From: JB111 sp049856175
GTDB lineage: Bacteria; Actinomycetota; Actinomycetes; Actinomycetales; Actinomycetaceae
Assembly (NCBI RefSeq): GCF_049856175.1
Contig: NZ_JBNDNA010000003.1
Coordinates: 192,203 to 256,202, forward strand
DNA length: 64,000 nucleotides
Direction of reading: 5' to 3'
Program-made: the position numbers and the translations under genes
The notes under the pieces: model-generated
The model's input: only the letters and a program-made list of their open reading frames with translations
The model's database searches: none
Told to the model about the DNA's origin: nothing
Shown: positions 33,636-43,424 of the stretch, piece after piece
How positions within the stretch are numbered: position 1 is the stretch's first letter
Layout: every line of letters begins with the position of its first letter

Positions 33636-34499
33636 GTGTCTGCTGCCCGCGCGACCCGCGCCCCCGTGAAGGATCAGGTCCTCGCCGGAGCCGTCGAGGT
33701 CGCACGATCGGCGGCCGAGGACGTCGCCGTCGGCGGTCACGTGGGCGACCATCTGGGCTTCGAGCTGCTCGCCGACCGGGTGGGCACCCACTACTTCGCC
33801 TCCGCCGTCCCGGGCTACCTCGGTTGGCGCTGGTCCGTGACCGTCGCGCGCGTGCCGCGCGGTCGCACCCCGAGCGTGAGCGAGGTCGAGCTCGTGCCCG
33901 GCGAGGGCGCCCTGCTCGCCCCCGAGTGGGTGCCGTGGGCCGACCGGCTGCGCCCGGGGGACCTCGGGACGAACGACGTCCTGCCGTACGTGGCCGAGGA
34001 CGACCGTCTCGTCCAGGGCTACGAGTTCACCGGTGACGAGGACGACGCCGACCGGCAGGCCGTCCACGAGCTGGGGCTGGGGCGGGCCAGGGTGCTGTCC
34101 CCGCGCGGCCGCGAGGAGGCCATGCAGCGCTGGTACGACGGCGCGTCCGGCCCGAACGCCGCCCCGGCGAAGAACGCCGCGGCGTCGTGCTCCTCGTGCG
34201 GGTTCTTCCTGCACCTCGCCGGCTCCGCCCGGACGATGTTCGGCGTCTGCGCGAACGAGTGGTCGCCCGACGACGGCCGGGTCGTCTCCCTCGACCACGG
34301 CTGCGGCGCCCACTCCGAGACCACCGAGCAGGCGCCCGCCGCGCTGTGGGACGCGACCCCGCCGGTGCGCGACGAGATGGACCTCATCGTCCTTCCGCCG
34401 CTCAACCCGCTCCCCGAGGAGTCGGCGGACGACGCCGAGCCGACGGGCGACGACGAGACGGATCCCGACGGCGGGCAGGCGGGGCCGGACCCCCGGTGA
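33636..34499 (+). CDS. DUF3027 domain protein
   Basis: A 287-residue actinobacterial protein of unknown function. The conserved core has GDHLGFELLADRVGTHYFASAVPGYLGWRW and LAPEWVPWADRLRPGDLG. A Cys/His cluster near the C-terminal third (CSSCGFFL, GVCANEW, DHGCGAHSE) looks like a zinc or iron-sulfur binding site. The tail is acidic. The mRNA appears to be leaderless. The stop overlaps the GTG of the following glycosyltransferase gene, so these two and the MFS gene are translationally coupled. Confidence 0.88.
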   Translation: MSAARATRAPVKDQVLAGAVEVARSAAEDVAVGGHVGDHLGFELLADRVGTHYFASAVPGYLGWRWSVTVARVPRGRTPSVSEVELVPGEGALLAPEWVPWADRLRPGDLGTNDVLPYVAEDDRLVQGYEFTGDEDDADRQAVHELGLGRARVLSPRGREEAMQRWYDGASGPNAAPAKNAAASCSSCGFFLHLAGSARTMFGVCANEWSPDDGRVVSLDHGCGAHSETTEQAPAALWDATPPVRDEMDLIVLPPLNPLPEESADDAEPTGDDETDPDGGQAGPDPR

Positions 34500-35422
34500 C
34501 GGACTCCCAGGACTGGCAGGCCCAGGAGCAGGAGCGCCAGCGCCTCGCGCTGAAGAACGTCGCCGGCTGGGCCGGCGGCTTCATCCGGCACCGCTGGACC
34601 GCCACCGGGCACGAGATCCGCCTCGGCCTGCGCAACGTCGTCGACCGGGACGAGCCGGCGGTGGGCTCCGTACCCGTCGTCGTGTCGATGACCAGCTACG
34701 GCAAGCGCCTGCGCCGCACCGCCTACCTCGCCCTGGAGTCCATCGCCCGCGGCTCCGTGCGCCCCGCCCGACTCATCCTGTGGGTCGACGAGCCCGAGGT
34801 GCTCCAGGACCCGCCGCAGGCCCTGCGGCGCCTCGTGGCGCGCGGCGTCGAGCTCCTCCCGTGCGAGGACTACGGGCCGCACAAGAAGTACTACCCGTAC
34901 GTCGCGAGCCGGGAGAGCCACGACCTCCCGCTCGTCACGGCCGACGACGACGTCATCTACCCCTACCGGTGGCTCGAGCAGATCTGGGGCGTCCACTCCC
35001 AGCACCCGGACGACGTCATCGCCATGCGCGCCCACCGCGTGCGTCTCCAGGGCCGCATCCTCACGCCGTACCTCACCTGGCACCCGGTGCGCTCCACCCA
35101 GGCCTCGCACCGCCACTTCGCCACGGGCGTCTCGGGGGTCCTGCACCCGCCGGCCATGCTGGCCGCGCTCAGGGCCTCGGGCACCGAGTTCACCGAGCGC
35201 TGCCCCAAGGCCGACGACATCTGGCTGCACTGGCACTCGCTGCGCACCGGTGTCCGAGTGCGGCAGGTTCACAACCGGCCCCGGGACTTCCGGGAGATCG
35301 AGCGGCCGTGGCAGACCGGGCTGTTCGAGTCCAACGGGTACGGCGGCGCCAACGACGCGCAGATCAACGAGCTGTACACGGCGGACGACATCGCCGTCAT
35401 GGTCGACGACTTCCCGCGGTGA
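34496..35422 (+). CDS. GT-A type glycosyltransferase-like protein
   Basis: A 308-residue protein with a GT-A pattern: first strand VPVVVSMTSYGKRLRRTAYLALESIARGS, then PARLILWVDEPEV, and a metal/sugar-nucleotide DXD-like motif in VTADDDVIYPYRW. Similar proteins act in capsule or cell-surface polysaccharide assembly; donor and acceptor are not known. The GTG start overlaps the preceding stop, and the stop overlaps the MFS start, both as GTGA. No other surface-sugar genes are nearby, so the role is open. Confidence 0.75.
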   Translation: MTDSQDWQAQEQERQRLALKNVAGWAGGFIRHRWTATGHEIRLGLRNVVDRDEPAVGSVPVVVSMTSYGKRLRRTAYLALESIARGSVRPARLILWVDEPEVLQDPPQALRRLVARGVELLPCEDYGPHKKYYPYVASRESHDLPLVTADDDVIYPYRWLEQIWGVHSQHPDDVIAMRAHRVRLQGRILTPYLTWHPVRSTQASHRHFATGVSGVLHPPAMLAALRASGTEFTERCPKADDIWLHWHSLRTGVRVRQVHNRPRDFREIERPWQTGLFESNGYGGANDAQINELYTADDIAVMVDDFPR

Positions 35423-36699
35423 GCACGCCCGCGGCACCGGCCGCCGCGGACGGCCCGATGTTCCCGTTCCGCCCGATCGTCCTCGGCGCGATGGTGCCCA
35501 CCTTCCTCCTCGAGGTGGGCGTGGGCGCCGCACTGCCGATCGTCGTCACGCGCGCCACCGACCTCGGCGCCTCGCTCGGCGTCGCGAGCCTGCTGGCCGC
35601 GCTCGTGCCGGTCGGGCAGATCCTCGCCGACCTGCCCGCCGGCGGGCTCACCGCCCGCGTCGGCGACCGGTGGGCGATGGTCGTCGCCGGGCTCGTCGCC
35701 GTCGTCGGGTTCGTCCTGGGGGTGGCCGCCGGGTCGGTGGTCGTCCTCGGCGCGGCGGCCCTCCTCCTCGGCGGGGCGCAGTCCGTGTTCGCGATCGCCC
35801 GCCACGCGTACCTCACGTCCACGACGGCGCCGCAGCGCCGGGCACGCGTCCTGTCCACCATCGCCGGGGTCTTCCGGGCCGGCCTGTTCGTCGGCCCGTT
35901 CGTCGGGGCCGCCGTGCTGCTGGCCGCCTCGACCCGCTGGGCGTTCGCGGTCGGTGCCGTGACGTCGCTGCTCGCCGTCGTCGTCGTCCTCGCCGCCGGC
36001 GGGAGCGCCGCCGACCGCCCGAGCCCGGCACCGCACGGCGCCGGACGGCAGTCGATGCGCGCGGTCGTCGGCCGGCACCGGGCGGTGCTGGTCCGCCTCG
36101 GCGCGGTCGCGGTGACCATCGCGGCGGTGCGCGGGGCACGGCAGACGGTCCTGCCGATCTGGGCGGAGCACATCGGCCTCGACGGCGCGACCACGTCGGT
36201 GATCTTCGGCGTCGCCGCCGGCATGGACATGCTGCTGTTCTACCCGTGCGGGCAGGTGATGGACCGCTTCGGGCGCCTGTGGGTCGGCGTGCCCGGCATG
36301 GCGATCATGGGGCTCGCGCTCGCGGCGATCCCGCTGACGGGCACGGCGGGCCAGCTCGGCGCGGCCGGTCTGGTGCTCGGCATCGGCAACGGGATCACAT
36401 CGGGGATCCTCATGACCATCGGGTCCGACGCCGCGCCCGCCGACGGCCAGGCCCAGTTCCTCGCGGCGTGGCGGCTCCAGGGCGACCTCGGCGCGGCCGC
36501 CAGCCCGCTCGTGCTCGCCGCCGGCCCGGCGCTCGGCTCGCTCGCGGTCGCCGTGTGGGTCACCTCCGCCGTGGCCGCCGTGTCGATCGGTGTGCAGCGG
36601 CGGTGGCTGCCGCGCTACTCCGTGCACGCGAACCGGTCGACCCGGCGCGCGGCGGGCCTGCGCCCGGACGGCTCGCTGCCGACCCGCCTCGACGAGTGA
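35419..36699 (+). CDS. MFS transporter
   Basis: A 426-residue major facilitator with 12 predicted helices and the loop 2-3 motif GGLTARVGDRWAMVVAG. Motif C-like GVFRAGLFVGPFVGAAVL in helix 5 suggests a drug/H+ antiporter-type exporter. Substrate unknown. It is the last of three coupled genes (GTGA overlap). Its stop codon lies inside the first copy of the GACGAGTGAGCGGGA word that is repeated in the terminator array downstream. Confidence 0.85.
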   Translation: MSTPAAPAAADGPMFPFRPIVLGAMVPTFLLEVGVGAALPIVVTRATDLGASLGVASLLAALVPVGQILADLPAGGLTARVGDRWAMVVAGLVAVVGFVLGVAAGSVVVLGAAALLLGGAQSVFAIARHAYLTSTTAPQRRARVLSTIAGVFRAGLFVGPFVGAAVLLAASTRWAFAVGAVTSLLAVVVVLAAGGSAADRPSPAPHGAGRQSMRAVVGRHRAVLVRLGAVAVTIAAVRGARQTVLPIWAEHIGLDGATTSVIFGVAAGMDMLLFYPCGQVMDRFGRLWVGVPGMAIMGLALAAIPLTGTAGQLGAAGLVLGIGNGITSGILMTIGSDAAPADGQAQFLAAWRLQGDLGAAASPLVLAAGPALGSLAVAVWVTSAVAAVSIGVQRRWLPRYSVHANRSTRRAAGLRPDGSLPTRLDE

Positions 36700-36819
36700 G
36701 CGGGATTCTGCCGGACGAGTGAGCGGGATTCTGTCCGGCGAGTTCTGCCGGAGAGAGCTCTGCAGGACGAGTGAGCGGGAATCTGTCTCGACGTAGAGAC
36801 AGATTCCCGCTCACTCGTC
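36691..36819. repeat. Word-repeat array ending in a perfect 24-bp stem, probable bidirectional terminator
   Basis: GAGTGAGCGGGAtTCTG starts at 36694, 36717 and 36769. The last copy belongs to a perfect 24-bp inverted repeat (36766-36789 and 36796-36819, loop GACGTA). It sits between convergent genes, and the first copy covers the MFS stop codon. Confidence 0.8.
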
Positions 36820-36836
36820 GAGGGCGGTGGGGGAGG

Positions 36837-37781
36837 TCAGCGCTCGACGAGGTTGCGCATCCCGCCGAGGTCACCGGCCAGCAGCGCGCCCAGATTGTGC
36901 TCGATGAGCTCCTTGCCGCCGTGCGCGCGGTACCCGGCCACGTGCGGCGTGTAGACGAGGTTCGGCGCGGTCCACAGCCGGGAGTCCGCGGGCAGGGGCT
37001 CCTCGGCGCTGACGTCGAGCCCGGCGCCGGCGAGCCTGCCGGCCTCGAGGGCATCGACGAGGGCGTCCTCGTCGAGCGTCGAGCCGCGGCCCACGTTGAC
37101 GACGATCGCCCGGTCGGGCAGCTGGTCGATCCGACGCGCGTCGAGCGCGCGGTCCGTCGCGTCGGTCGAGGGCAGGATCATCACCAGGACGTCGGTCTCG
37201 GTCAGCGCCTCGTCCAGCCCGTCCTCGTCGACCACCGGGAACCCGGCGCGCACGCCCGCCGTGCGCGCCACGCCGCGCACCCGCGCCCCCAGCGCCGCGA
37301 GGATGCCGGCGAGGTGCTGACCGATCGACCCGAAGCCCCAGACGAGGACGCGCGCGTCGATGAGGGAGGCGACCCGCTCGGGCGGCTGGATCGCGCGCGG
37401 GCGCCTCAGCTCGTCCGCCCAGCGCGACTCCCGCTGGGCCGCGAGCAGCTGCGGCATCCGCCGGACCAGCGTGAGCGCGAGGGTGACGGCGTGCTCGGAG
37501 ACGGTGGCGTCGTGCAGCCCGCGCCCGGAGGTGAGCGCGACGTCGTCGGGCAGCCCCGCGGCCTCGAACATGTCGGTGCCGGCCGCGAGCGACTGCACCC
37601 AGCGCAGCCGCGGCAGGTCGGCGGCGACCGAGGCGAGCAGCGTCGGCGTCCCCCAGGCGACGACCGCCTCGGCGTCCCGGTCCTCGGCCGGGACCTCGCG
37701 GCCCTCCCGCAGGGGGACCACGGTGACCCCGTCCGGGACCTTCAGGTCGAGGTCGGAACGGTTCGTGACCAGCATCTTCAC
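36837..37781 (-). CDS. D-isomer-specific 2-hydroxyacid dehydrogenase family protein
   Basis: A 314-residue NAD(P)-dependent dehydrogenase. The cofactor motif is VLVWGFGSIGQHLAGILAALGA; the catalytic Arg is in VVNVGRGSTLDEDAL, Glu in LDVSAEEPLP and His in YTPHVAGY. Earlier LRWVQSLAAGTDMF is also typical. Family members reduce 2-keto acids such as glyoxylate, hydroxypyruvate or phenylpyruvate. The GTG at 37781 is chosen because GGAGGA lies seven bases before it. Single gene, convergent with the MFS gene. Confidence 0.9.
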   Translation of the reverse strand: MKMLVTNRSDLDLKVPDGVTVVPLREGREVPAEDRDAEAVVAWGTPTLLASVAADLPRLRWVQSLAAGTDMFEAAGLPDDVALTSGRGLHDATVSEHAVTLALTLVRRMPQLLAAQRESRWADELRRPRAIQPPERVASLIDARVLVWGFGSIGQHLAGILAALGARVRGVARTAGVRAGFPVVDEDGLDEALTETDVLVMILPSTDATDRALDARRIDQLPDRAIVVNVGRGSTLDEDALVDALEAGRLAGAGLDVSAEEPLPADSRLWTAPNLVYTPHVAGYRAHGGKELIEHNLGALLAGDLGGMRNLVER

Positions 37782-37880
37782 GTCGACATCCTCCGTCGGG
37801 CTACGGGTGGCCGGGCACCGGACGGCGCCACTCCAGGCACCTACTGTGGGCATGGGCTATGGGGAACGGCCCGCGGCGTC

Positions 37881-37886
37881 CATAAT
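37881..37886 (+). promoter_or_regulatory. Candidate -10 box of the purine permease gene
   Basis: CATAAT is eight bases before the GTG at 37895, close enough that the mRNA would be leaderless or nearly so; no ribosome binding site is visible. Confidence 0.45.
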
Positions 37887-37894
37887 GACCGACT

Positions 37895-39411
<1,517 letters not shown>

Positions 39412-39415
<4 letters not shown>

Positions 39416-40749
39416 CGGCAGCGTCCACGGGCCCGAGGCGCGGGTTCCTCGGCTCGACGTTCCACTCGCTGGGCTACTTCAACTACCGGCTGTGGTTCTT
39501 CGGGTCGATGGTCGCCAACACGGGCACGTGGGCGCAGCGCGTCGCGCAGGGCTGGCTCGTCCTCACCGAGCTGACCGACGACTCCGGCATCGCCATGGGC
39601 ATCGTCACCGGGCTCCAGTTCCTCCCGGCGCTGCTGCTCAGCCCGATCGCGGGGGTGAACGCCGACCGGGTCGACCGGCGCCGCATGCTCATGGTCACGC
39701 AGGGCTCGATGGGCATCCTCGCGCTCTGTCTCGGCGCTCTCGTCCTCACCGGGGCGGTCGAGCTGTGGATGGTGTACGGGTTCGCGTTCGCGCTCGGCTG
39801 TGCCTCGGCGTTCGACGGCCCCGTGCGGCAGACGTTCGTCTCGGACATGGTCCAGCCGGCGGACCTGCCGAACGCGGTGGGCCTGAACTCGACGTCGTTC
39901 AACCTCGCCCGCATGGCCGGCCCCGCCCTCGCGGGACTCGCGATCGCGTGGGTCGGGACCGGCTGGGTGTTCATCGCGAACGGCGTGCTCTTCGGCGCGA
40001 CCATCCTCGCGCTGACGTTCATGCGGGTCGACGAGCTCGTGCCGCGCGTGGTGGTGCCGCGGGCGCGCGGCCAGTTCCGCGAGGGCCTGGCCTACGTCCG
40101 GCACCGATCCGACCTCGTCATCGTGCTCGTCACCGTCGGCGTCGTGTCCAGCCTCGGCATGAACCAGGCGGTCACCCAGGGGGTGATGGCCCGGCAGATC
40201 TTCGGCCGGGGCCCCGAGGAGTTCGGCGTCCTCGGCTCGATCATGGCCGTGGGGTCCCTGCTGGGGGCCCTCATGGCCACGAGGCGCCGCAACCCCCGGG
40301 TGCGGACGGTCATCCTCGCCGCGTTCGCGTTCGGCGTCGCCTCGTTCCTCTCCGCGCTCGCGCCCACCTTCTGGTGGTTCGCCGCCTCGCTCGTGCCGGT
40401 CGGGTTCACGGTGCTGACGATGCTCACCTCGGCCAACGCCACGGTGCAGACGTCGACCGACCCCGCCTACCGGGGGCGCGTGATGAGCCTGTACATGATG
40501 GTGCTGCTCGGCACGGGGCCGTTCGGGGCGCCGCTCGTGGGATGGATCGCGGAGGTGCTCGGTGCCCGCGAGTCGATCCTCGTGGGCGCCGTGCCCTCGA
40601 TCCTCGTGGCTGCGATCGCCGCGCTGTGGGTCCGGCGCGCGTGGGACGTGCGGGTGGGCTACGACCGTGCGGCGCCCCGCCATCTCACCTACGAGGGGCC
40701 GCGCGAGCGCGCGGCCCGGGCCGCCGAGGAGGGACGCGAGTCCAGCTAG
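39412..40749 (+). CDS. MFS transporter, MFS_3 (EntS-like) type
   Basis: A 445-residue exporter-type facilitator with 12 predicted helices. The start STFHSLGYFNYRLWFFGSMVANTGTWAQRVAQGWLV is typical of the MFS_3 group, as is the loop 2-3 segment VNADRVDRRRMLMV and GPALAGLAIAWVGTGWVF. Members export siderophores or drugs; here the substrate is unknown. It overlaps the purine permease stop, so the two are co-translated. Downstream lies a 22-bp-period repeat array. Confidence 0.87.
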
Positions 40750-40754
40750 CCCCC

Positions 40755-40915
40755 TGGTCACCGAGAGTGCGGTCGGTGGTCACCGAGAGTGCGGTCGGGG
40801 CCTTCCCGACCGCACTCTGGGCGGGCCCGAACCGCACTCTCGACGGGTTCGAACCGCACTCTCGGCGGGTTCGAACCGCACTCCGGGTGGGTCCGAACCG
40901 CACTCTCGGCGGGGA
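40755..40915. repeat. 22-bp-period array of GAGTGCGG / CCGCACTC words, probable terminator
   Basis: GAGTGCGG starts at 40765 and 40787; its complement CCGCACTC starts at 40810, 40832, 40854, 40876 and 40898, each exactly 22 bases apart. The second forward copy and first reverse copy form a GC-rich stem of about 13 bp around GCCTT. It fills the space between the convergent MFS and serC genes. Confidence 0.85.
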
Positions 40916-40930
40916 GAACCGGCGGGCTGC

Positions 40931-42037
40931 TCAGGCGAGGGCCTCGACCACGTGGTCGACGCAGGCCGTCAGCGCCTCGACGTCGGCGAGCGGCACCGCC
41001 GGGAAGAGCCCGAACCGCAGCTGGTTCCGACCGAGCTTCCGGTACGGCTCCACGTCGACCACGCCGTGCTCGCGCAGCACGCGCGCGACCTCGCCCGCGT
41101 CCACGCCCGCCAGGTCGATCGTCGCGACGACGGGGGAGCGGTAGGGCTCCTCGACGAACGGGGCCGCCCACTCCCGCTGCGCCGCCCACCCGTACACGTG
41201 CGTCGCGTTCTCGGCCGAGCGTCCGGCCGACCAGGCGAGGCCGCCGCGCTCGTTCAGCCACTCGATCTGCTCGGCGAGCAGGACGAGCGTGGCCACGGCG
41301 GGGGTGTTGACCGTCTGGTCCTTCCGGGAGCTCGCCAGGGCCGCTCCCAGGTCGAGGAAGGCGGGCACCCAGCGGTCTGCGGTCAGCTCCTCGATGCGAT
41401 CGACCGCGGCGGGGGACAAGGTGGAGACCCACAGCCCGCCGTCGGCGCCGAACACCTTCTGCGGCGCGAAGTAGTAGGCGTCGGTCGCCGCGAGGTCCAC
41501 CTCGACCGCGCCGGCCGCCGAGGTGGCGTCCACGAGGGTGAGCGCGTCCGGGCCGCCGATCCGCTCGACGGGTGACAGCGCGCCCGTGGAGGTCTCGTTG
41601 TGCGGGTACGCGTGGACGTCGGCGCCCTCGACGGCGGACAGGCGGGCGACCGAGCCGGGCTCCGCCTCCACCCGCAGGCTCGGCGCGAGGAACGGAGCCC
41701 GGTCGGTGACCGTGGCGAACTTGGCCGAGAACTCGCCGTGCACGGCGTGCTGGGCCCGCTCGCGCACCAGGCAGAAGGCGGCGGCGTCCCAGAACGCCGT
41801 GGAGCCGCCGTTGCCGAGGGCGACCTCGTAGCCGTCGGGCAGGTCGAACAGCTCGGCGGTCCCCGCGCGCACGCGCGAGACGAGGTGCTCGACGGGCGCC
41901 TGCCGGTGGGAGGTCCCCAGCACGCCGGCGCCGGCCGCGGTCAGCGCCGCCAGCTGGCCCGGCCGCACCCGCGTGGGACCCGAACCGAACCGTCCGTCGG
42001 CGGGCAGGAGGTGGGAGGGGATCGTCAGGTCGGCCAC
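40931..42037 (-). CDS. serC: Phosphoserine aminotransferase (actinobacterial type)
   Basis: A 368-residue class V PLP-dependent aminotransferase making 3-phosphoserine from 3-phosphohydroxypyruvate and glutamate. The N-terminus LPADGRFGSGPTRVRPGQL, phosphate-binding LGTSHRQAPVEHLV, GNGGSTAFWDAAAF and the PLP lysine region YYFAPQKVFGADGGLW (Lys in APQKVF) are all characteristic of the actinobacterial SerC. The start is a GTG with a GATGAT sequence six bases upstream that could be a leaderless -10 box. It is divergent from the dtxR-type gene. Confidence 0.95.
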   Translation of the reverse strand: MADLTIPSHLLPADGRFGSGPTRVRPGQLAALTAAGAGVLGTSHRQAPVEHLVSRVRAGTAELFDLPDGYEVALGNGGSTAFWDAAAFCLVRERAQHAVHGEFSAKFATVTDRAPFLAPSLRVEAEPGSVARLSAVEGADVHAYPHNETSTGALSPVERIGGPDALTLVDATSAAGAVEVDLAATDAYYFAPQKVFGADGGLWVSTLSPAAVDRIEELTADRWVPAFLDLGAALASSRKDQTVNTPAVATLVLLAEQIEWLNERGGLAWSAGRSAENATHVYGWAAQREWAAPFVEEPYRSPVVATIDLAGVDAGEVARVLREHGVVDVEPYRKLGRNQLRFGLFPAVPLADVEALTACVDHVVEALA

Positions 42038-42133
42038 CGACCGATCATCGCACCGCCGCCGCGGCCGCCGGGAGGACGTCCGCACCCGCCGCCCGCCGCT
42101 CGGCGGCACGCCTCCCGCCTCCGGCCCAGCAGG

Positions 42134-42139
42134 TAGGCT
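42134..42139 (+). promoter_or_regulatory. -10 box before a leaderless small ORF and dtxR-type gene
   Basis: TAGGCT followed by seven bases and a GTG at 42147. Confidence 0.55.
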
Positions 42140-42146
42140 CGACGTC

Positions 42147-42209
42147 GTGCCCGGACCGGGCACGCGGGGCAGCGTTCCGCCCCGTCCTCGTGCAGCGGAG
42201 AGACCATGA
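42147..42209 (+). CDS. Leaderless small ORF coupled to the DtxR-type regulator
   Basis: A 20-residue ORF (starts VPGPGTRG; Pro/Arg-rich) beginning at a GTG placed at the expected transcription start. Its TGA overlaps the ATG of the regulator gene as ATGA, so translation of the regulator can be coupled to it. A weak GGAGAG site lies three bases before the regulator ATG. No homologue is recognised. The call rests on promoter spacing and the stop/start overlap; it may act as a leader peptide that sets regulator levels. Confidence 0.4.
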   Translation: MPGPGTRGSVPPRPRAAERP

Positions 42210-42883
42210 GCGACCTCATCGACACCACCGAGATGTACCTCAAGGCTGTCGTCGAGATGGAGGAGGAGGGCGTCCCGCCGCTCCGGGCGCGCATCGCCGA
42301 GCGCCTCGGCCACTCGGGGCCGACCGTCTCCCAGACCGTGGGCCGCATGGAGCGCGACGGTCTGCTCCACCTCAGCCCCTCCCGCGAGGTCGAGCTCACC
42401 GAGGTGGGCCGGGACGCCGCCGTGCAGGTCATGCGCCGGCACCGCCTCGCCGAGCGTCTCCTCGTCGACGTCGTCGGGCTCGACTGGGCCTTCGTCCACG
42501 AGGAGGCCTGCCGCTGGGAGCACGTGATGTCGGGCCGGGTCGAGGAGCGCCTCGTCGACCTCCTCGGCGACCCGACGACCGACCCGTACGGCAACCCGAT
42601 CCCCGGGTCCGACGCCCCCGAGCCCCGGCACGGGATGACGTCGCTCGCCGAGGCCACGGCCGAACTCGCGGAGGGCCAGAGCAGCGAGCTCGAGATCGTG
42701 CGGATCGGGGAGCCGCTCCAGGTGCACACCGGTCTGCTCGCGGACATGCGCCGCGGCGGGCTCCTGCCCGGCGCACGGATCACCGTGACCCGGCGCGACG
42801 ACGTGCTCGAGCTCGACGCCGGCCAGGAGCTGGTCCTCGAGATGTCCCCGGCCGACGGCCGGCACCTCGCCGTCGTCGCCTGA
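42206..42883 (+). CDS. DtxR/IdeR-family metal-dependent regulator
   Basis: A 225-residue iron (or manganese) sensing repressor. The N-terminal winged helix has TTEMYLKAVVEMEEEGVPPLRARIAERLGHSGPTVSQ-type residues, the dimerisation/metal domain has RLLVDVVGLDWAFVHEEACRWEHVMS with the expected Glu, Cys and His ligands (EACRWEHVMS), and the C-terminal part is an SH3-like FeoA fold (ARITVTRRDDVLELDAGQELVLEM). Length and order match IdeR. It usually represses siderophore and iron import genes; none lies in the window apart from an EntS-like MFS gene of unproven role. Confidence 0.95.
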   Translation: MSDLIDTTEMYLKAVVEMEEEGVPPLRARIAERLGHSGPTVSQTVGRMERDGLLHLSPSREVELTEVGRDAAVQVMRRHRLAERLLVDVVGLDWAFVHEEACRWEHVMSGRVEERLVDLLGDPTTDPYGNPIPGSDAPEPRHGMTSLAEATAELAEGQSSELEIVRIGEPLQVHTGLLADMRRGGLLPGARITVTRRDDVLELDAGQELVLEMSPADGRHLAVVA

Positions 42884-42943
42884 CCTTTCCCGGCGCGCGC
42901 CGCGGCCGGCACGGCCCGGTGGCCGCGCGACGTGCGGACGTCA

Positions 42944-43022
42944 GGTCACGGGCCGTGCCCGGTTCGTGACCGAACGAGGATCGGCAACAGCAAGGTCACG
43001 ACCGATGTGGTTCCGTGACCTT
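42944..43022. promoter_or_regulatory. Two GGTCACG/CGTGACC inverted-repeat pairs
   Basis: GGTCACG (42944-42950) pairs with CGTGACC (42965-42971), and AAGGTCACG (42992-43000) with CGTGACCTT (43014-43022). A fifth half-site, CGTGACCTT, is at 43145. These lie after the dtxR-type stop and before the NlpC/P60 promoter; they could be operator half-sites or hairpins. Confidence 0.45.
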
Positions 43023-43165
43023 CCGGTCCACCCCAAGGGCGGGTCAAGTCCCGCGGCCACGGGCCTGTGGAGAACTCGTGCTCCCGTCGTCTGCCGCGAG
43101 ATGCTGCGGGAGAGGCCGCCCCACGGCGCGGGGCGTGTCCCGGTCGTGACCTTCCACACAGAGTC

Positions 43166-43181
43166 GTTACCCAGGTGTGAC
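43166..43181 (+). promoter_or_regulatory. MtrA-like box upstream of the NlpC/P60 genes
   Basis: GTTAC (43166-43170), six bases, GTGAC (43177-43181): a GTnAC-N6-GTnAC direct repeat like the MtrA sites known upstream of actinobacterial cell-wall hydrolase genes. A third GTTAC is at 43198. Confidence 0.45.
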
Positions 43182-43247
43182 TTTTGGTCTCGGAATGGTT
43201 ACTGTCCTACGCGTGCCTCCCGCTGGGGGCGCACCCGGACGGACATC

Positions 43248-43391
43248 GAGCCCTGTCGCCGCCCCGGGTAGGTGCGAACCACCGCGACAGGGGCGGGGGA
43301 ACCAGGTAGTACGGCCGGGAGACCGGCCTAGGGGTGAAGTGCGGCCGTCATGGTCGCGCCGGACGCTCTCCGTGTCCGAACCCGACAGCTC
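43248..43391 (+). ncRNA. Cyclic-di-AMP (ydaO/yuaA) riboswitch
   Basis: The RNA has the conserved core of this class: GGGGGAACCAGG (43296 onward), a GGCCGG-GAGA-CCGGCC hairpin (43313-43328), GGGGTGAAG (43331 onward) and the 3' segment TCCGAACCCGACAGCTC, which can pair with GAGCCCTGTCG at 43248. In actinobacteria this riboswitch turns off cell-wall hydrolase genes when c-di-AMP is high, and here an NlpC/P60 gene follows by 33 bases. CCCTGTCGC (43251-43259) can also pair with GCGACAGGG (43284-43292), a possible switch partner. Confidence 0.85.
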
Positions 43392-43424
43392 ACCCCGTAG
43401 ATGACACCGGAGAGGTCCCCCATC

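Noticed and set aside
33090..35422. Capsule or surface polysaccharide gene cluster around the glycosyltransferase
   Set aside because: Only one glycosyltransferase is present; its neighbours are a cold-shock gene, DUF3027 and an MFS gene.
40755..40915. Possible CRISPR array
   Set aside because: The unit is only 22 bp with an 8-11 bp conserved word, copies occur in both orientations, and there are no cas genes; a terminator-like array fits better.
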